A stretch of DNA of 63,754 nt, taken from Syntrophorhabdales bacterium (lineage in GTDB: Bacteria; Desulfobacterota; Syntrophorhabdia; Syntrophorhabdales; WCHB1-27). Below the pieces are notes generated by a model. That model saw nothing but the letters and a program-made list of their open reading frames with translations. It was not told the origin of the DNA and made no database searches. The stretch lies in assembly GCA_035541455.1 (NCBI GenBank), contig DATKNH010000109.1, positions 1 to 63,754 of the forward strand. The letters are read 5' to 3'. Positions 18,869 to 27,998 of this stretch are shown here, one piece after another (within the stretch, counting starts at the first letter, position 1; every line of letters starts with the position of its first letter). The translations under genes and the position numbers were made by a program.

Positions 18869-19747
18869 ATGGCAAGAAAGAATATGGTCTTTATCGCGAT
18901 GGTTAGTTTTGCACTCTTGGTGACAGGAGCCATGTTGCACGGACAACCTGCTGCAGGTGCGAACCAAAAAGTGGAACTCGACGTCCCTTATGAGCCGACG
19001 AGTTATGGGATCGCGTCTGAGATGTTAACTATAGCAAACGTGACCTCGAAAGACCTTCTCTACGACCTCGGTTGCGGGGACGGCCGGATCGTGATAATGG
19101 CGGCCAAAGAGCGTGGAACGAAAGGGATCGGAGTAGACGTGGATCCGGAGCGTATCAGGGAAAGCAGAGAGAACGCAGAACGGGCCGGCGTCTCACACCT
19201 GGTCAGTTTTTACGAGCAGAACCTTTTCCAGACAAAAATCAGTGATGCTACGGTCATGATGCTCTACCTGTGGCCCGAGGTCAACCTGAAGCTGAGACCG
19301 AAACTTCTCAAAGAATTGAAACCGGGTACGCGCATCGTCTCCCACAGTCACACCATGGGCGAGTGGGCGGATGATGCCACGCGTGAGGTCGAAGGACATA
19401 CGCTTCATTTCTTCGTAGTCCCGGCCAACGCATCCGGCAGATGGCAGTGGACGGGACCCGACAAGGAAACCTGGTCCCTGGAACTGACCCAAAAATTCCA
19501 GAAGATTAAAGGTTCGATCAGGGTTGGGAAGCAGACATTTCCTATCTTCAACTCTTCTCTCAGAGGTAATGAACTTATTTTTTCAGTAGAACGAAAGAGG
19601 CAGGAGGCACAAGACGTACTTTCCTTCAGTGGTCGAATTTCCGATGACTCCATCCATGGTGAGATTGCGGAGGGAGGGAAGGGCTATTCGCCGATTCGAT
19701 GGAACGGCGCGCGGGTTCCGTCGACCATGGTGCCCATTGCGCAATAA
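18869..19747 (+). CDS. Exported SAM-dependent methyltransferase-like protein
   Basis: 292 aa, ATG at 18869 after AAGGGAG. The first ~30 residues form a signal peptide (hydrophobic core AMVSFALLVTGAML, likely cleavage near QPAAGA). Residues about 60-180 are a class I methyltransferase domain: YDLGCGDGRIV is the SAM-binding motif I, followed by GVDVDPERI and a motif IV-like stretch in FQTKISDATVMMLYLWPE. The last ~110 residues form a separate beta-rich part (GRWQWTGPDKETW). A methyltransferase exported from the cytoplasm is odd because SAM is cytoplasmic; similar small families with signal peptides exist in other bacteria, and the domain may bind another ligand or act while membrane-tethered. 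Stands alone on the plus strand. Confidence 0.85.
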   Translation: MARKNMVFIAMVSFALLVTGAMLHGQPAAGANQKVELDVPYEPTSYGIASEMLTIANVTSKDLLYDLGCGDGRIVIMAAKERGTKGIGVDVDPERIRESRENAERAGVSHLVSFYEQNLFQTKISDATVMMLYLWPEVNLKLRPKLLKELKPGTRIVSHSHTMGEWADDATREVEGHTLHFFVVPANASGRWQWTGPDKETWSLELTQKFQKIKGSIRVGKQTFPIFNSSLRGNELIFSVERKRQEAQDVLSFSGRISDDSIHGEIAEGGKGYSPIRWNGARVPSTMVPIAQ

Positions 19748-19984
19748 TTTAGGATTGTGGACTGTAGCAGGCTTCTCGCCTTGGCAACACAGCCGGATTG
19801 TGATAAGATAAAGGCGGTTTAAGCTACTTAGTGTTCCTTCCCCGGTGGCAGTTCTACGAGAACAGTAACTAGCTTGCTTTACCTGCACCAAGTACCGGAA
19901 GATTCGTGCAAGATTGACGCTGAGTAAAAAAGGGGAGAAGTATGCTCATCTCTGATACAAGACAAAAGCTAAAGGAGGTTTCAC

Positions 19985-20200
19985 GTGTTGGTCGGAAAAA
20001 TAGCAAAGAACTCTAAGCATAGAATAATGGTTACCGTGGAAGATCAAAAAGGGGCAAAGGTTGTGGACCTCAGGGTTTATCAAATCATCAATGACGGTGA
20101 ACTCTCACCCACGCCCGAAGGCATCTCGCTGCAACCTGAAAACTTGAATGCAGTTGTTGAGCTTTTGAAAGACGCTCAAAAGAAATTAATGGCAGAATAA
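19985..20200 (+). CDS. PC4/p15-like single-stranded DNA-binding protein
   Basis: 71 aa, GTG start at 19985 with an excellent AAAGGAGG ribosome site. After a short N-terminus the sequence follows the PC4 (transcriptional coactivator p15) fold pattern: basic strand KHRIMVTVED, VVDLRVYQ, then the conserved PTPEGISL and a final helix. Bacterial PC4-like proteins bind single-stranded DNA as dimers and are linked to transcription or DNA repair. The classic R-x-Y pattern of the second strand is present as LRVYQ. Neighbouring small basic protein downstream may be cotranscribed. Confidence 0.75.
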   Translation: MLVGKIAKNSKHRIMVTVEDQKGAKVVDLRVYQIINDGELSPTPEGISLQPENLNAVVELLKDAQKKLMAE

Positions 20201-20285
20201 ACCGCGAAAGGCGGAGTTCGGCGTCGCGCCTGACCTGGAGAGTCGCTGAATCACGGTTGCTAACGCATGAATCGAGGAGGTTGAC

Positions 20286-20471
20286 TTGGCAAAACATCGC
20301 GGGCAATTTAAGGGTGAGAAGCGGAGGAAAGAATTGGTTCGGCTTCAGAAGCAGGAGGAAAAGAGGCAGCGGCGATTTGGCATCAAACCCCAAAACGAGC
20401 CGGGCAGTCCGACTGCAGAGACTGAGAACCTGGAGATTGAAAAATCGTCGACGGATGAGACTCAAGCGTAA
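20286..20471 (+). CDS. Small highly charged protein, unknown function
   Basis: 61 aa with TTG start at 20286 and a GAGGAGG ribosome site 5 bases before it, which is the main reason to accept this gene. The N-terminal two thirds are very rich in Lys and Arg (FKGEKRRKELVRLQKQEEKR), the C-terminus is acidic and Thr/Ser-rich, so the protein is probably a flexible or coiled helix with possible nucleic-acid or ribosome contact. I recall similar short 'MAKHRGQFKGEKRRKEL' proteins in related bacteria, without known function. Lies 85 bp after the PC4-like gene. Confidence 0.7.
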   Translation: MAKHRGQFKGEKRRKELVRLQKQEEKRQRRFGIKPQNEPGSPTAETENLEIEKSSTDETQA

Positions 20472-20594
20472 CTCCGCTAATAATGCGGGAGGATAGCCGG
20501 CATCTGATTTCTGTAACTGTTTGAGCGCGCTTTCCCGGTTTTCAGCCGTATCACCGGACAGGCATTGTTCAGTAGAATTGCCTTGAGCCTGTTG

Positions 20595-20867
20595 ATGACC
20601 GGCTCGATCGCAGAAACCACCATATCAGGGCACTTCATTTGCGGAGCGGCACACGTGTTCAGGTTCTTCGGCCTCAGCGAAGAAGAAAAATACGAAATCA
20701 CGAGCTGGGCTTTCAGCTACTTTATGACGAGAAGCCTGACCGTGACTGACGCAGTGGTCGAGGCGGTGAGGAAAGTCAAGCCTCACAAGGTGAGAGAAGA
20801 TGGCTCGCCCAGGCTTTCAAAATCAGTGATGCGCGAGCTCGAGCTGAGAGTCAAGAATATGCTATAG
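20595..20867 (+). CDS. Small conserved-looking protein, unknown function
   Basis: 90 aa from ATG 20595 (a TTG ten codons upstream would give 100 aa; neither has a clear ribosome site). The sequence is helical and balanced in composition, with GLSEEEKYEITSWAFSYFM in the middle and a basic C-terminus (KSVMRELELRVKNML), which reads like a real small protein rather than noise. No domain recognised. It ends 2 bp before the convergent stop of the MEMO-AMMECR1 gene, leaving no room for a terminator between them. Confidence 0.55.
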   Translation: MTGSIAETTISGHFICGAAHVFRFFGLSEEEKYEITSWAFSYFMTRSLTVTDAVVEAVRKVKPHKVREDGSPRLSKSVMRELELRVKNML

Positions 20868-20869
20868 AG

Positions 20870-22327
20870 CTATTCTGAAAAGATCTGGGCTGAGAAGACG
20901 TAGGTCTGTGCATCTTTTTCTTTCCACGCAGCTGGCGGCAAGCCCGCTTTGATGCATGTCTGATTAAGGAATTCCTCGCGATTCCAACCAGTGGAGCTCG
21001 CAACTTGAGGCAGCAGAAGGCCTGCGTTGTCGCCTTTGGTTATATAGAGGCCGTGCTGCCCTACCTTGATTTCAGCCGTATCTCGAACCCTCTTCATAGA
21101 GCTGAGGACCGATATCTCGATACGGATATCTTTGAGCTCTGCGGAATCGACCGCAGGAAAGCGAGGATCGTGGCTGCTTGCGGCTATGGTCATCTCAGAT
21201 ACAGCCATGGCCAGAGGCTGCACTGGCTTGACGTAGCCGATGCATCCCCGCAGCATAGCTTTCTTCTGTAGCGTGACGAACACACCCCGCTTCTCCATGA
21301 GCTTTTCAGCTACCACATCGATTCGGGGAATTCCATTACCCATGGCCTGTCCTTCGAGCGTGCGCCGGGCAATCTGAAGCAGTATCTTTTGCTCCTTTTC
21401 GCTCAGGGCAATGTTTGGTTCGGCAGGATAAAAGCCTACAACTCCGTAACCTACCACGCGCACCCTGTCTCCGCTGACGTCGCCCGAATTGGCGTATTCA
21501 AGAAGCCTTGCTCGTGCGCCCGTATTTTCCGCAACACGCATGAGTGTGGTGACCGCCTGAGAGCCGCAGAGCTCGCTCGTGCCCGACTCCATACTCTTCC
21601 TGAGTGTTCTCAAATCAACAGCTTCGATCAGTTTGAGGGTTGTCCTGTCCATCGCATTGGCTTCATGGTAGGGATGGTAGTGCGAGAGGTCGGAGGATGC
21701 AATGACGAGTACCCTGCCTGGGTTCTGCTCTATGCGGGTGGCGAGATAGTCGGCGAGCGAGCGCAATTCGGGCCCGCTCATCTTTCCGATTACCAGAGGC
21801 ACGATCTTGAAATTCTCGAGCACTTTCTGAAGGAAGGGCAATTGCACCTCGACAGAATGCTCTCTCTCGAATGCAGGAGCCAGGTATCGCACAAAGCTGC
21901 ACTGCTCCATGAGGGAGGCTGCCGATTGTTCGTCGATTGGAACCCTGCCCAGCGGCGTTTCCCATGCGCCGTAAGGATAGATAGAGACGCCCTGATAGGG
22001 GGCATAGTGGCTCGGGCCCAGGATAAAGACTGTCTTGTAGGGTTTACCTGCTATCTGCCGGTAGGCTACTGCAGCTACCCTGCCGGAGTAGTCGTAACCT
22101 GCATGAGGGACCACGAGGCCCAGGGGTGCTTGCGAATTCTTCTGGACCTTGCCTTCCGCCTCCTTCAGGAGAACGTCAATTCTCTGCTCAAGTTGTTTCT
22201 TGTCTGACGGGTAGAAGGCGCCGGCCACGACGGCTTTCTGGAGAGACGGCGGTTTGGCCTGTGACCAGGCATGGTGAACGCAAACAAAGACGAGGATGAA
22301 CGCACAAAGAAATCTTATGTGGACCAT
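20870..22327 (-). CDS. amrB-amrA: AmmeMemoRadiSam system protein B-A fusion (MEMO + AMMECR1), exported
   Basis: About 485 aa from ATG 22327, which starts a clear signal peptide (MVHIRFLCAFILVFVCV, cleavage near SQA). Residues ~30-290 are a MEMO-type domain (VVAGAFYPSD, VVPHAGYDYSG, ILGPSHYAPY, VIASSDLSHYHPY), structurally related to class III extradiol dioxygenases; residues ~300-485 are an AMMECR1 domain (LRGCIGYVKP, HDPRFPAV, EISVLSSM, GLLLPQVA). The two families are usually separate genes beside a radical SAM partner (AmmeMemoRadiSam system); here they are fused. The start overlaps the end of the radical SAM gene by 13 bp, so translation is probably coupled. The system's reaction is not known to me. 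Confidence 0.92.
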   Translation of the reverse strand: MVHIRFLCAFILVFVCVHHAWSQAKPPSLQKAVVAGAFYPSDKKQLEQRIDVLLKEAEGKVQKNSQAPLGLVVPHAGYDYSGRVAAVAYRQIAGKPYKTVFILGPSHYAPYQGVSIYPYGAWETPLGRVPIDEQSAASLMEQCSFVRYLAPAFEREHSVEVQLPFLQKVLENFKIVPLVIGKMSGPELRSLADYLATRIEQNPGRVLVIASSDLSHYHPYHEANAMDRTTLKLIEAVDLRTLRKSMESGTSELCGSQAVTTLMRVAENTGARARLLEYANSGDVSGDRVRVVGYGVVGFYPAEPNIALSEKEQKILLQIARRTLEGQAMGNGIPRIDVVAEKLMEKRGVFVTLQKKAMLRGCIGYVKPVQPLAMAVSEMTIAASSHDPRFPAVDSAELKDIRIEISVLSSMKRVRDTAEIKVGQHGLYITKGDNAGLLLPQVASSTGWNREEFLNQTCIKAGLPPAAWKEKDAQTYVFSAQIFSE

Positions 22328-23424
22328 AAACCCTTTATCACTGTCCCGCAGAATTTGCATTTACCCTTCTTTACCTCGTTCGCTACTACGCTGTAGCCCG
22401 CCCTTCTGATTATCGGTCGCTGACAGCCGGGGCAATAGGTGTTTTCACCAGCATTCCCCGGCACATTTCCCGTATAAGCATAATGTAATCCGGCCTTCAA
22501 GGCAATATCTCTCGCCCGTTCGATAATCGGCACAGGGGTGGGCGCAACATTTGTCATCTTGTACATGGGAAAGAAGCGGGAAAAGTGAACCGGCACATCA
22601 GGCCCGAGGTTTGTCTTTATCCATGAACACATCTCTGCAATCATGGCAGGATCATCGTTCTGTCCTGTGATGACCAGGTTTGTTATCTCCAGCCAGACTC
22701 CCTTTTCCTTCAAGGTCTTGAGTGTTTCGAGCACCGGCTTCAGCTCGCCTTCGCAGAACTTGCTGTAGAATGCCTGGCTGAACCCCTTGAGGTCAATGTC
22801 CGCTGCATCGATATACTTGCAGAGCTCTTTCAGTGGTTCCTGGTTGATGTAACCATTCGAGTGGTAGACGCTGAGGACGCCCCTTTTCTTGGCGAGCATT
22901 GCCACGTCCAGCATATACTCGTAGAAATTTGTCGGCTCCGTATACGTGTGGGCGATACTCTCGCAGCGGGATGCCAGCGCAGCCTCTATCACTGCCTCTG
23001 GGGGAAGCTGCTCGTTTAAGGTATCCGACGGCGACACCTGAGATATCTGCCAGTTCTGGCAGAATTTGCAGCGCAGATTGCAGCCGGCACTTGCGATGGA
23101 GAAGGAAGCGCTGGTGGGCCGCACGTGATAAAAAGGTTTTTTCTCGATAGGGTCGACATGCACCGCGCAGGGCAGCCCGTACCCAAGCGAGTAAAGTGTA
23201 CCCTTGTTGTTTTTTCTGGCGCGGCAGAAACCCGTCTCGCCGTCAGGGATTGTGCATCCCCTCGGGCAGAGCGCACAACTAACACTATTTTTCGGATCGC
23301 TCAGTTTCCGGTAGTATCTGGCTTCCTTGGTGTAGCTTGCCGGCTTAGACAGTTCCTTCGCCTCTAACCTGAGGGCAAGAGACGCGAGGCAGATGGTCTT
23401 CAGAAAAAGGCGCCGACTGATCAT
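22315..23424 (-). CDS. amrS: AmmeMemoRadiSam system radical SAM enzyme with twin-arginine-like N-terminus
   Basis: 369 aa. N-terminus MISRRLFLKTICLASLAL has a twin-arginine-like motif (SRRLFLK) and hydrophobic core, hinting at export of a folded Fe-S protein or membrane anchoring. A Cys-rich segment (CALCPRGC, TGFC) precedes the radical SAM motif CNLRCKFC near residue 115, as in the pyruvate-formate-lyase-activating-like AmrS family. The C-terminus has a zinc-ribbon-like pair (CPGCQRP, CKFCG). The gene sits between the spermidine synthase-like gene (8 bp gap) and the MEMO-AMMECR1 fusion (overlap). An exported radical SAM enzyme would be unusual because SAM and reductant are cytoplasmic. Confidence 0.92.
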   Translation of the reverse strand: MISRRLFLKTICLASLALRLEAKELSKPASYTKEARYYRKLSDPKNSVSCALCPRGCTIPDGETGFCRARKNNKGTLYSLGYGLPCAVHVDPIEKKPFYHVRPTSASFSIASAGCNLRCKFCQNWQISQVSPSDTLNEQLPPEAVIEAALASRCESIAHTYTEPTNFYEYMLDVAMLAKKRGVLSVYHSNGYINQEPLKELCKYIDAADIDLKGFSQAFYSKFCEGELKPVLETLKTLKEKGVWLEITNLVITGQNDDPAMIAEMCSWIKTNLGPDVPVHFSRFFPMYKMTNVAPTPVPIIERARDIALKAGLHYAYTGNVPGNAGENTYCPGCQRPIIRRAGYSVVANEVKKGKCKFCGTVIKGLWST

Positions 23425-23431
23425 GCCTTAC

Positions 23432-25693
23432 TCATATAAGTATAGCTCGTTTGCGGTGGAGGAACAAGAAGATGAAGGTGCAAGCTTTGAGCAACACCAT
23501 GAGAAAGAGAGTGCTGAAAAGTCCCAGTAGAGGGAAGAACAGAAGACCCACGAAAAGCCCCCCTGCGCAGCCGCCGACGAGATCAGCAGCATAAAGAGCA
23601 CCCACCCTTCGCTGGAGGGGGCGGGCAGACCGGTAGATACTCGAAGCCAGGGGGAATTCAAGACCGATGAAGATGCCCGAAGCGAACAGCAGCACGAGAA
23701 AAAGGAGGTGCAGGGCTATAGGCCGTGCCGTGAGAGAGAAAGAGAGGAGATGAAAGATGGCGATCACAAGGACGACGTAGAGAGCAAGTCCGGCTTCGGT
23801 GAGCAGCAGGATGAACTCCTCTTGAACCCGGCGCAAGGACGCCGCAGCGAGGAGGCTGCCGGCTGCTATGCCGGCCATGAAAGCGGTGAGCAGCAGGGCT
23901 ATCTCATAGAATACGTAGCCGTACACCACCTGAAAACCGAAGATGAGAAGCAACTCGAGGGTCATGCCTGCAAGCCCTGTGCTGCCGATGACCAATGGCA
24001 GCGAGACGCCTGGCCATCGCCTGCCTATAAGCAGAGCCGCACCGAAGAGAAGCAAGATAACGGCTGCGGCCAGATGAAAGGTGACCTTCTGTCCCCAGTC
24101 GAATAAAGGTTTCAGGAAGGGGGTCAACATGACGTTCTCGTAAGCCAACGCATAGAAGACGCCTGCGGGCAGGAAATCATGGTTGGCGAGGGCTTGGGCA
24201 TTACCCAGCGCAGCATGAAACCAGTCACGTCTTCGTTGCTGGAGACGGTCCTCCAGATGTGTCTTTGTAATGAGATTGGTGGAAACGTGAGATGACATGA
24301 GCCTTGTGTAGAGCAGGCTCGCTGTTATGTCTGATACCTGGGCCGATCGAGAGGCCAGCACTATGTTGGTATCCCCCGGGATCACGTACTGGTACGGGAA
24401 CGGTGATCGCAACGAATGCAGGGCCGATGTGTTGAGGCTTTTAAGTTCAGAGTTGTAATAGGCCAGGGACCCGGGCAGCCTGAACGCAAGAATACCAGAT
24501 TGGTCAAGCCTGTTCCTGACAAGTGCAAAGAATTCCTCAGTGAAGAAGCGGTTCTCTCGAAGGTTTGATGGAGAAGCCGTAGCGAGTAAAATGACATCGT
24601 ACGTGGAATCTGTTTCCCGGATGAATCGTCTCCCATCGGCGTAATGCAGATGCACGCGCGTATCGGTCAGCTCCTCTTCAGTCAACGGCGTAGAGAAACT
24701 CCTGATGGCCTGCAGCATCGCCGGATCCAATTCTACGTAGTCTATCCTCCTGACCGATGGATACTTGAGCGCTTCATGAACGGCCCCGCCGGCCCCTCCT
24801 CCAAGGAAAAGAATTCTCTCGGGGGAAGGATGCGCAGCCAACGAAAAATGGACGAACTCCTCGACGGATACAAGGTCGGGAACGGGTGTCGTGACCAATG
24901 GTAGCCCGTTGCTGAAAAAAGTGTACTGCCCCTGTGTCCTGGCTACAGCGATGTTCTGGTAAAAGGAATTCTCGTAGTAAACGAGGTCACGGCCCGCGAA
25001 GCTCTTTTTCACTGTGAGTTCGTGCAGACTATCTGACCGTGTCAGCAGCACAAAGGCCGGCAGAGCTACCAGGAGCCCTGCTGTCAGCGCATACGTGAGA
25101 GTAGATTTCCTGATGCGAGCACGTGAGAGCAGGAAAAGAGAGCAGATGCCATTCAGCAAACAGATCCCAAAAGCCGTATGGAAAGCGTGCACATGGGGAA
25201 TGCACACGTAGCTCACCACAAATCCGCCGAGAATAGTGCCGACAGTTTCGTAAAAGTACACCCTCCCTGCGGGAGAAGGCGTTGTGGGGTTAGCAGCGGC
25301 GTACAATGCGCACGCCAGCGAGAACAAAAAACCATGCAGGAAGCCGGTGGGCAGGAGAAGGACGAAGGAGCCCCAAAGGACAGACGCAAGACCGAGGGCT
25401 ATCTCCGGAGGAATGCCTGTGATTACCTTGAAGAGGCGGGTGGCATAAATGCTTAGCGGAAAGGCAGCTGAGAAGAGGAGCGTTGCCCACGTGTACAGTT
25501 TTACATCGACAACTCTTTTTTGTGACCAGATACCGGCTATGAACGCTCCCAGCGCCTCGGCAACAACCCACGAACTGATCACAACGCACAGAGACAATTC
25601 ATTGCCCGAAAAAAGAATGAGCATTTCCCGTAAAAGCAATGTCTGGGCAACAATACCGCCAAGCCCCAGTACCAGCAGCGCGATGATAAGCAT
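23432..25693 (-). CDS. Fused membrane/spermidine synthase-like protein
   Basis: 753 aa. About six transmembrane helices in residues 1-210, a soluble spermidine synthase-like Rossmann domain around 235-480 (ILFLGGGAGGAVHEAL, VELDPAMLQAI, LHYADGRRFI), then about six further helices to the C-terminus. This is the layout of the 'fused MFS/spermidine synthase' proteins; the canonical catalytic GG-D motif region is only partly kept, so it may aminopropylate a substrate at the membrane or have another role. It is the first gene of the operon with the AmmeMemoRadiSam genes, an association I have seen in related bacteria. Start ATG at 25693 opens directly with a hydrophobic helix (MLIIALLVLGLGGIVAQ). 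Confidence 0.88.
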   Translation of the reverse strand: MLIIALLVLGLGGIVAQTLLLREMLILFSGNELSLCVVISSWVVAEALGAFIAGIWSQKRVVDVKLYTWATLLFSAAFPLSIYATRLFKVITGIPPEIALGLASVLWGSFVLLLPTGFLHGFLFSLACALYAAANPTTPSPAGRVYFYETVGTILGGFVVSYVCIPHVHAFHTAFGICLLNGICSLFLLSRARIRKSTLTYALTAGLLVALPAFVLLTRSDSLHELTVKKSFAGRDLVYYENSFYQNIAVARTQGQYTFFSNGLPLVTTPVPDLVSVEEFVHFSLAAHPSPERILFLGGGAGGAVHEALKYPSVRRIDYVELDPAMLQAIRSFSTPLTEEELTDTRVHLHYADGRRFIRETDSTYDVILLATASPSNLRENRFFTEEFFALVRNRLDQSGILAFRLPGSLAYYNSELKSLNTSALHSLRSPFPYQYVIPGDTNIVLASRSAQVSDITASLLYTRLMSSHVSTNLITKTHLEDRLQQRRRDWFHAALGNAQALANHDFLPAGVFYALAYENVMLTPFLKPLFDWGQKVTFHLAAAVILLLFGAALLIGRRWPGVSLPLVIGSTGLAGMTLELLLIFGFQVVYGYVFYEIALLLTAFMAGIAAGSLLAAASLRRVQEEFILLLTEAGLALYVVLVIAIFHLLSFSLTARPIALHLLFLVLLFASGIFIGLEFPLASSIYRSARPLQRRVGALYAADLVGGCAGGLFVGLLFFPLLGLFSTLFLMVLLKACTFIFLFLHRKRAILI

Positions 25694-25835
25694 GAAAGAA
25701 TAGTACCACGAATTACAACGCGGGTAGAAAAGAGAGTGGCTTCATCAATGAGCTGAGCTTGTTCTTGACCTGGCCCGCGTGTTAATATGCATGAACTGAA
25801 CCGCAGTAAAGGGAGAATAGTGAGGAGACGCTCCT

Positions 25836-27998
25836 ATGCATCGTGAATCTGAATACAGATATCAGGACTTCGAGCAGGGCAAGGTACCGGGTGTGGAGAC
25901 GGGCATTGAAGTCCGTAAAACCATCTGTTCTATCTGCAATCCCCTCTCCCACTGCGGCGTTGACGCCTACGTGAAGAACGGAATGGTGGTCAAGGTTGAA
26001 GGAACGAAGGAGAATCCCCACAGCGAAGGGACGCTCTGCTCCAAGGGCAATGCCAACAGGCAGTACATCTACCACAAGGACAGAATTCGCACTCCGCTCA
26101 TCAGGAAAGGCGACCGGGAATCAGGCCATTTTGTTCCTATCTCATGGAAGGAAGCGCTCGATTTCGCGGCGAGCCGATTCCTTAAGATAAAGGAAGAATC
26201 CGGCCCTGAAGCGGTTGTCTTTTATGCAGGCTTTCCCAAGTGGATGAGGCCTTTTCTGAAGCGCCTGGCGCATAGCTTCGGCTCACCAAACTACTGCACG
26301 GAGTCAAGCACCTGTTTCAGGGCCAGCTTCATGGCGTGTGCACTCACGTATGGAGCCATGGGGCCGGCTGATTTCAAGCGCGCAAACTGCCTTCTTGTGT
26401 GGAGCACCAACCCCTTTTATACGAACACTACTCTCGCGAGGAACATTATCAAAGCTCGAGAGAGGGGGCTCAAGATCATAGACGTGGGGCCTCTGATCAC
26501 GCCAATGACGGCTCACGCAGACATACACCTGCGCATAAGGCCGGGCACATCCGGTGCGCTGGCGCTCAGCATGGCCAATGTGATCATCACAGAAGGCCTG
26601 TATGATAACGAGTTCGTGCAAAACTACACGCTTGGATTCGAGGAATACCGGGCATATGTCGCCGGTTTTTCCCCTGGTGTGGCAGAGGAGATTACCGGTG
26701 TCAGTGCTGAAAAAATAGTTCAGGCCGCACGACTTTACGCTACCACAAAACCGGCTGCCATGATGAATAGCGCGAGCCCTACGACACATCATACGAACGG
26801 ACTGCAGAACCATCGCGCCATAGTGATGCTTGTCGGCCTTACGGGTAATTACGACGTTGCCGGAGGTAATCCGGTTGTGCCTCCTGCTTACCTTTACCAG
26901 CAGAGTCCGGGGCTTGTCACACGTGAGCCTGAGTTTGAGGAACCTCGCTCCTGGAATGAGATGGCGCCGCGCATAGGACAGGATGTGCATCCCGCCTGGT
27001 GCAGGGTTGTTCCCGAAGCACAAGCCATGTATCTCCCGTTTCAGATCGAGAGTGGTAAACCGTACCCTGTACGGGGAATGCTCGGCTTCGGTCTGAATTA
27101 CCGAATGTGGCCGGGTCAGGATTTCATGGCCGCGAGCCTCAAGAAACTCGACTTCCTGGTGACGACGGATATATTCATGACTGATACCACAAGGCTCTCC
27201 GACCTGGTACTTCCGGCATGCACTTCTTTTGAAAGGAGTGAACTGAAGTTCTATCCTGAGCAGCATGTCATATGGACGCAGCCTGTGATCCGGCCTTTGT
27301 GGGAGTCCCGCTCCGACGCTGAGATCATCTTTGATCTGGCGAATCGTATGGTGCCGCATGACGATCTTATGCAGAAGGGGTACGAAGCCTGTATCGATTG
27401 GATGCTTGAGCCTACCAGGCTGACACTTAAAGAGTTGAAGAAATATCCTGCTGGATATACTGTCAAGAGCGCGAAGGCGCCTCCCTTTCAAAAATATAAG
27501 AAGAATGGCTTTGCCACTCCCTCGGGAAAGATGGAGTTTGCTTCAACTATCCTGAGGGAGACAGGATACGATGCTCTGCCGGTTTACAAAGAGCCGAAGC
27601 TGAGCCCGCGGTCAACCCCGGAGACAGCAAAGGATTTTCCCCTTATCCTTACAACGGGCTCGCGGCTTCCCATGTTCGTCCACTCTCGGACCTTTCGTCT
27701 TGAGTGGACGCGAAGTCTGCGTCCTGACCCTATGGTAGACATAAATCCACAGGATGCACGAACGAGAGGTATCGCTCAAGAGGATTGGGTCAGTCTCTCG
27801 ACATCGCGAAACGCAATCAGGGTGAAGGCTAACCTCACAGAGATAGTGCCTCCCGGTGTGGTGAACATGTACCATGACTATCCCGAAGCGAGCGTGAATC
27901 AGCTCATAGAGGCTGATTACCGTGATCCAGTATCTGGTTTTCCGGGATTTAAATCACTATTGTGTGAAGTGAAAAAACTCACGGAAGGTAACGCATGA
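25836..27998 (+). CDS. Molybdopterin-dependent oxidoreductase, catalytic subunit (DMSO reductase family)
   Basis: 720 aa, ATG at 25836 after AGGAGACG. An N-terminal [4Fe-4S] site (CSICNPLSHC and LCSKGN) precedes the molybdopterin domains; CTESSTCFRASF near residue 160 carries a Cys that is likely the Mo/W ligand. Later blocks such as TTDIFMTDTTRLSDLVLPA and the C-terminal dinucleotide-binding domain (LILTTGSRLPMFVHSRT) complete the family plan. There is no Tat signal, so unlike the enzyme at 37452-39656 this one appears cytoplasmic. It overlaps the following 4Fe-4S subunit gene (ATGA), forming a two-subunit enzyme without a membrane anchor. Substrate unknown; candidates include formate, acetylene-like or thiosulfate/polysulfide chemistry. 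Confidence 0.93.
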   Translation: MHRESEYRYQDFEQGKVPGVETGIEVRKTICSICNPLSHCGVDAYVKNGMVVKVEGTKENPHSEGTLCSKGNANRQYIYHKDRIRTPLIRKGDRESGHFVPISWKEALDFAASRFLKIKEESGPEAVVFYAGFPKWMRPFLKRLAHSFGSPNYCTESSTCFRASFMACALTYGAMGPADFKRANCLLVWSTNPFYTNTTLARNIIKARERGLKIIDVGPLITPMTAHADIHLRIRPGTSGALALSMANVIITEGLYDNEFVQNYTLGFEEYRAYVAGFSPGVAEEITGVSAEKIVQAARLYATTKPAAMMNSASPTTHHTNGLQNHRAIVMLVGLTGNYDVAGGNPVVPPAYLYQQSPGLVTREPEFEEPRSWNEMAPRIGQDVHPAWCRVVPEAQAMYLPFQIESGKPYPVRGMLGFGLNYRMWPGQDFMAASLKKLDFLVTTDIFMTDTTRLSDLVLPACTSFERSELKFYPEQHVIWTQPVIRPLWESRSDAEIIFDLANRMVPHDDLMQKGYEACIDWMLEPTRLTLKELKKYPAGYTVKSAKAPPFQKYKKNGFATPSGKMEFASTILRETGYDALPVYKEPKLSPRSTPETAKDFPLILTTGSRLPMFVHSRTFRLEWTRSLRPDPMVDINPQDARTRGIAQEDWVSLSTSRNAIRVKANLTEIVPPGVVNMYHDYPEASVNQLIEADYRDPVSGFPGFKSLLCEVKKLTEGNA

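Noticed and set aside
26304-27491. Minus-strand frame of 395 codons opposite the molybdopterin enzyme
   Set aside because: Shadow of a gene with intact molybdopterin motifs; rich in Arg, His and Cys, without domain content.
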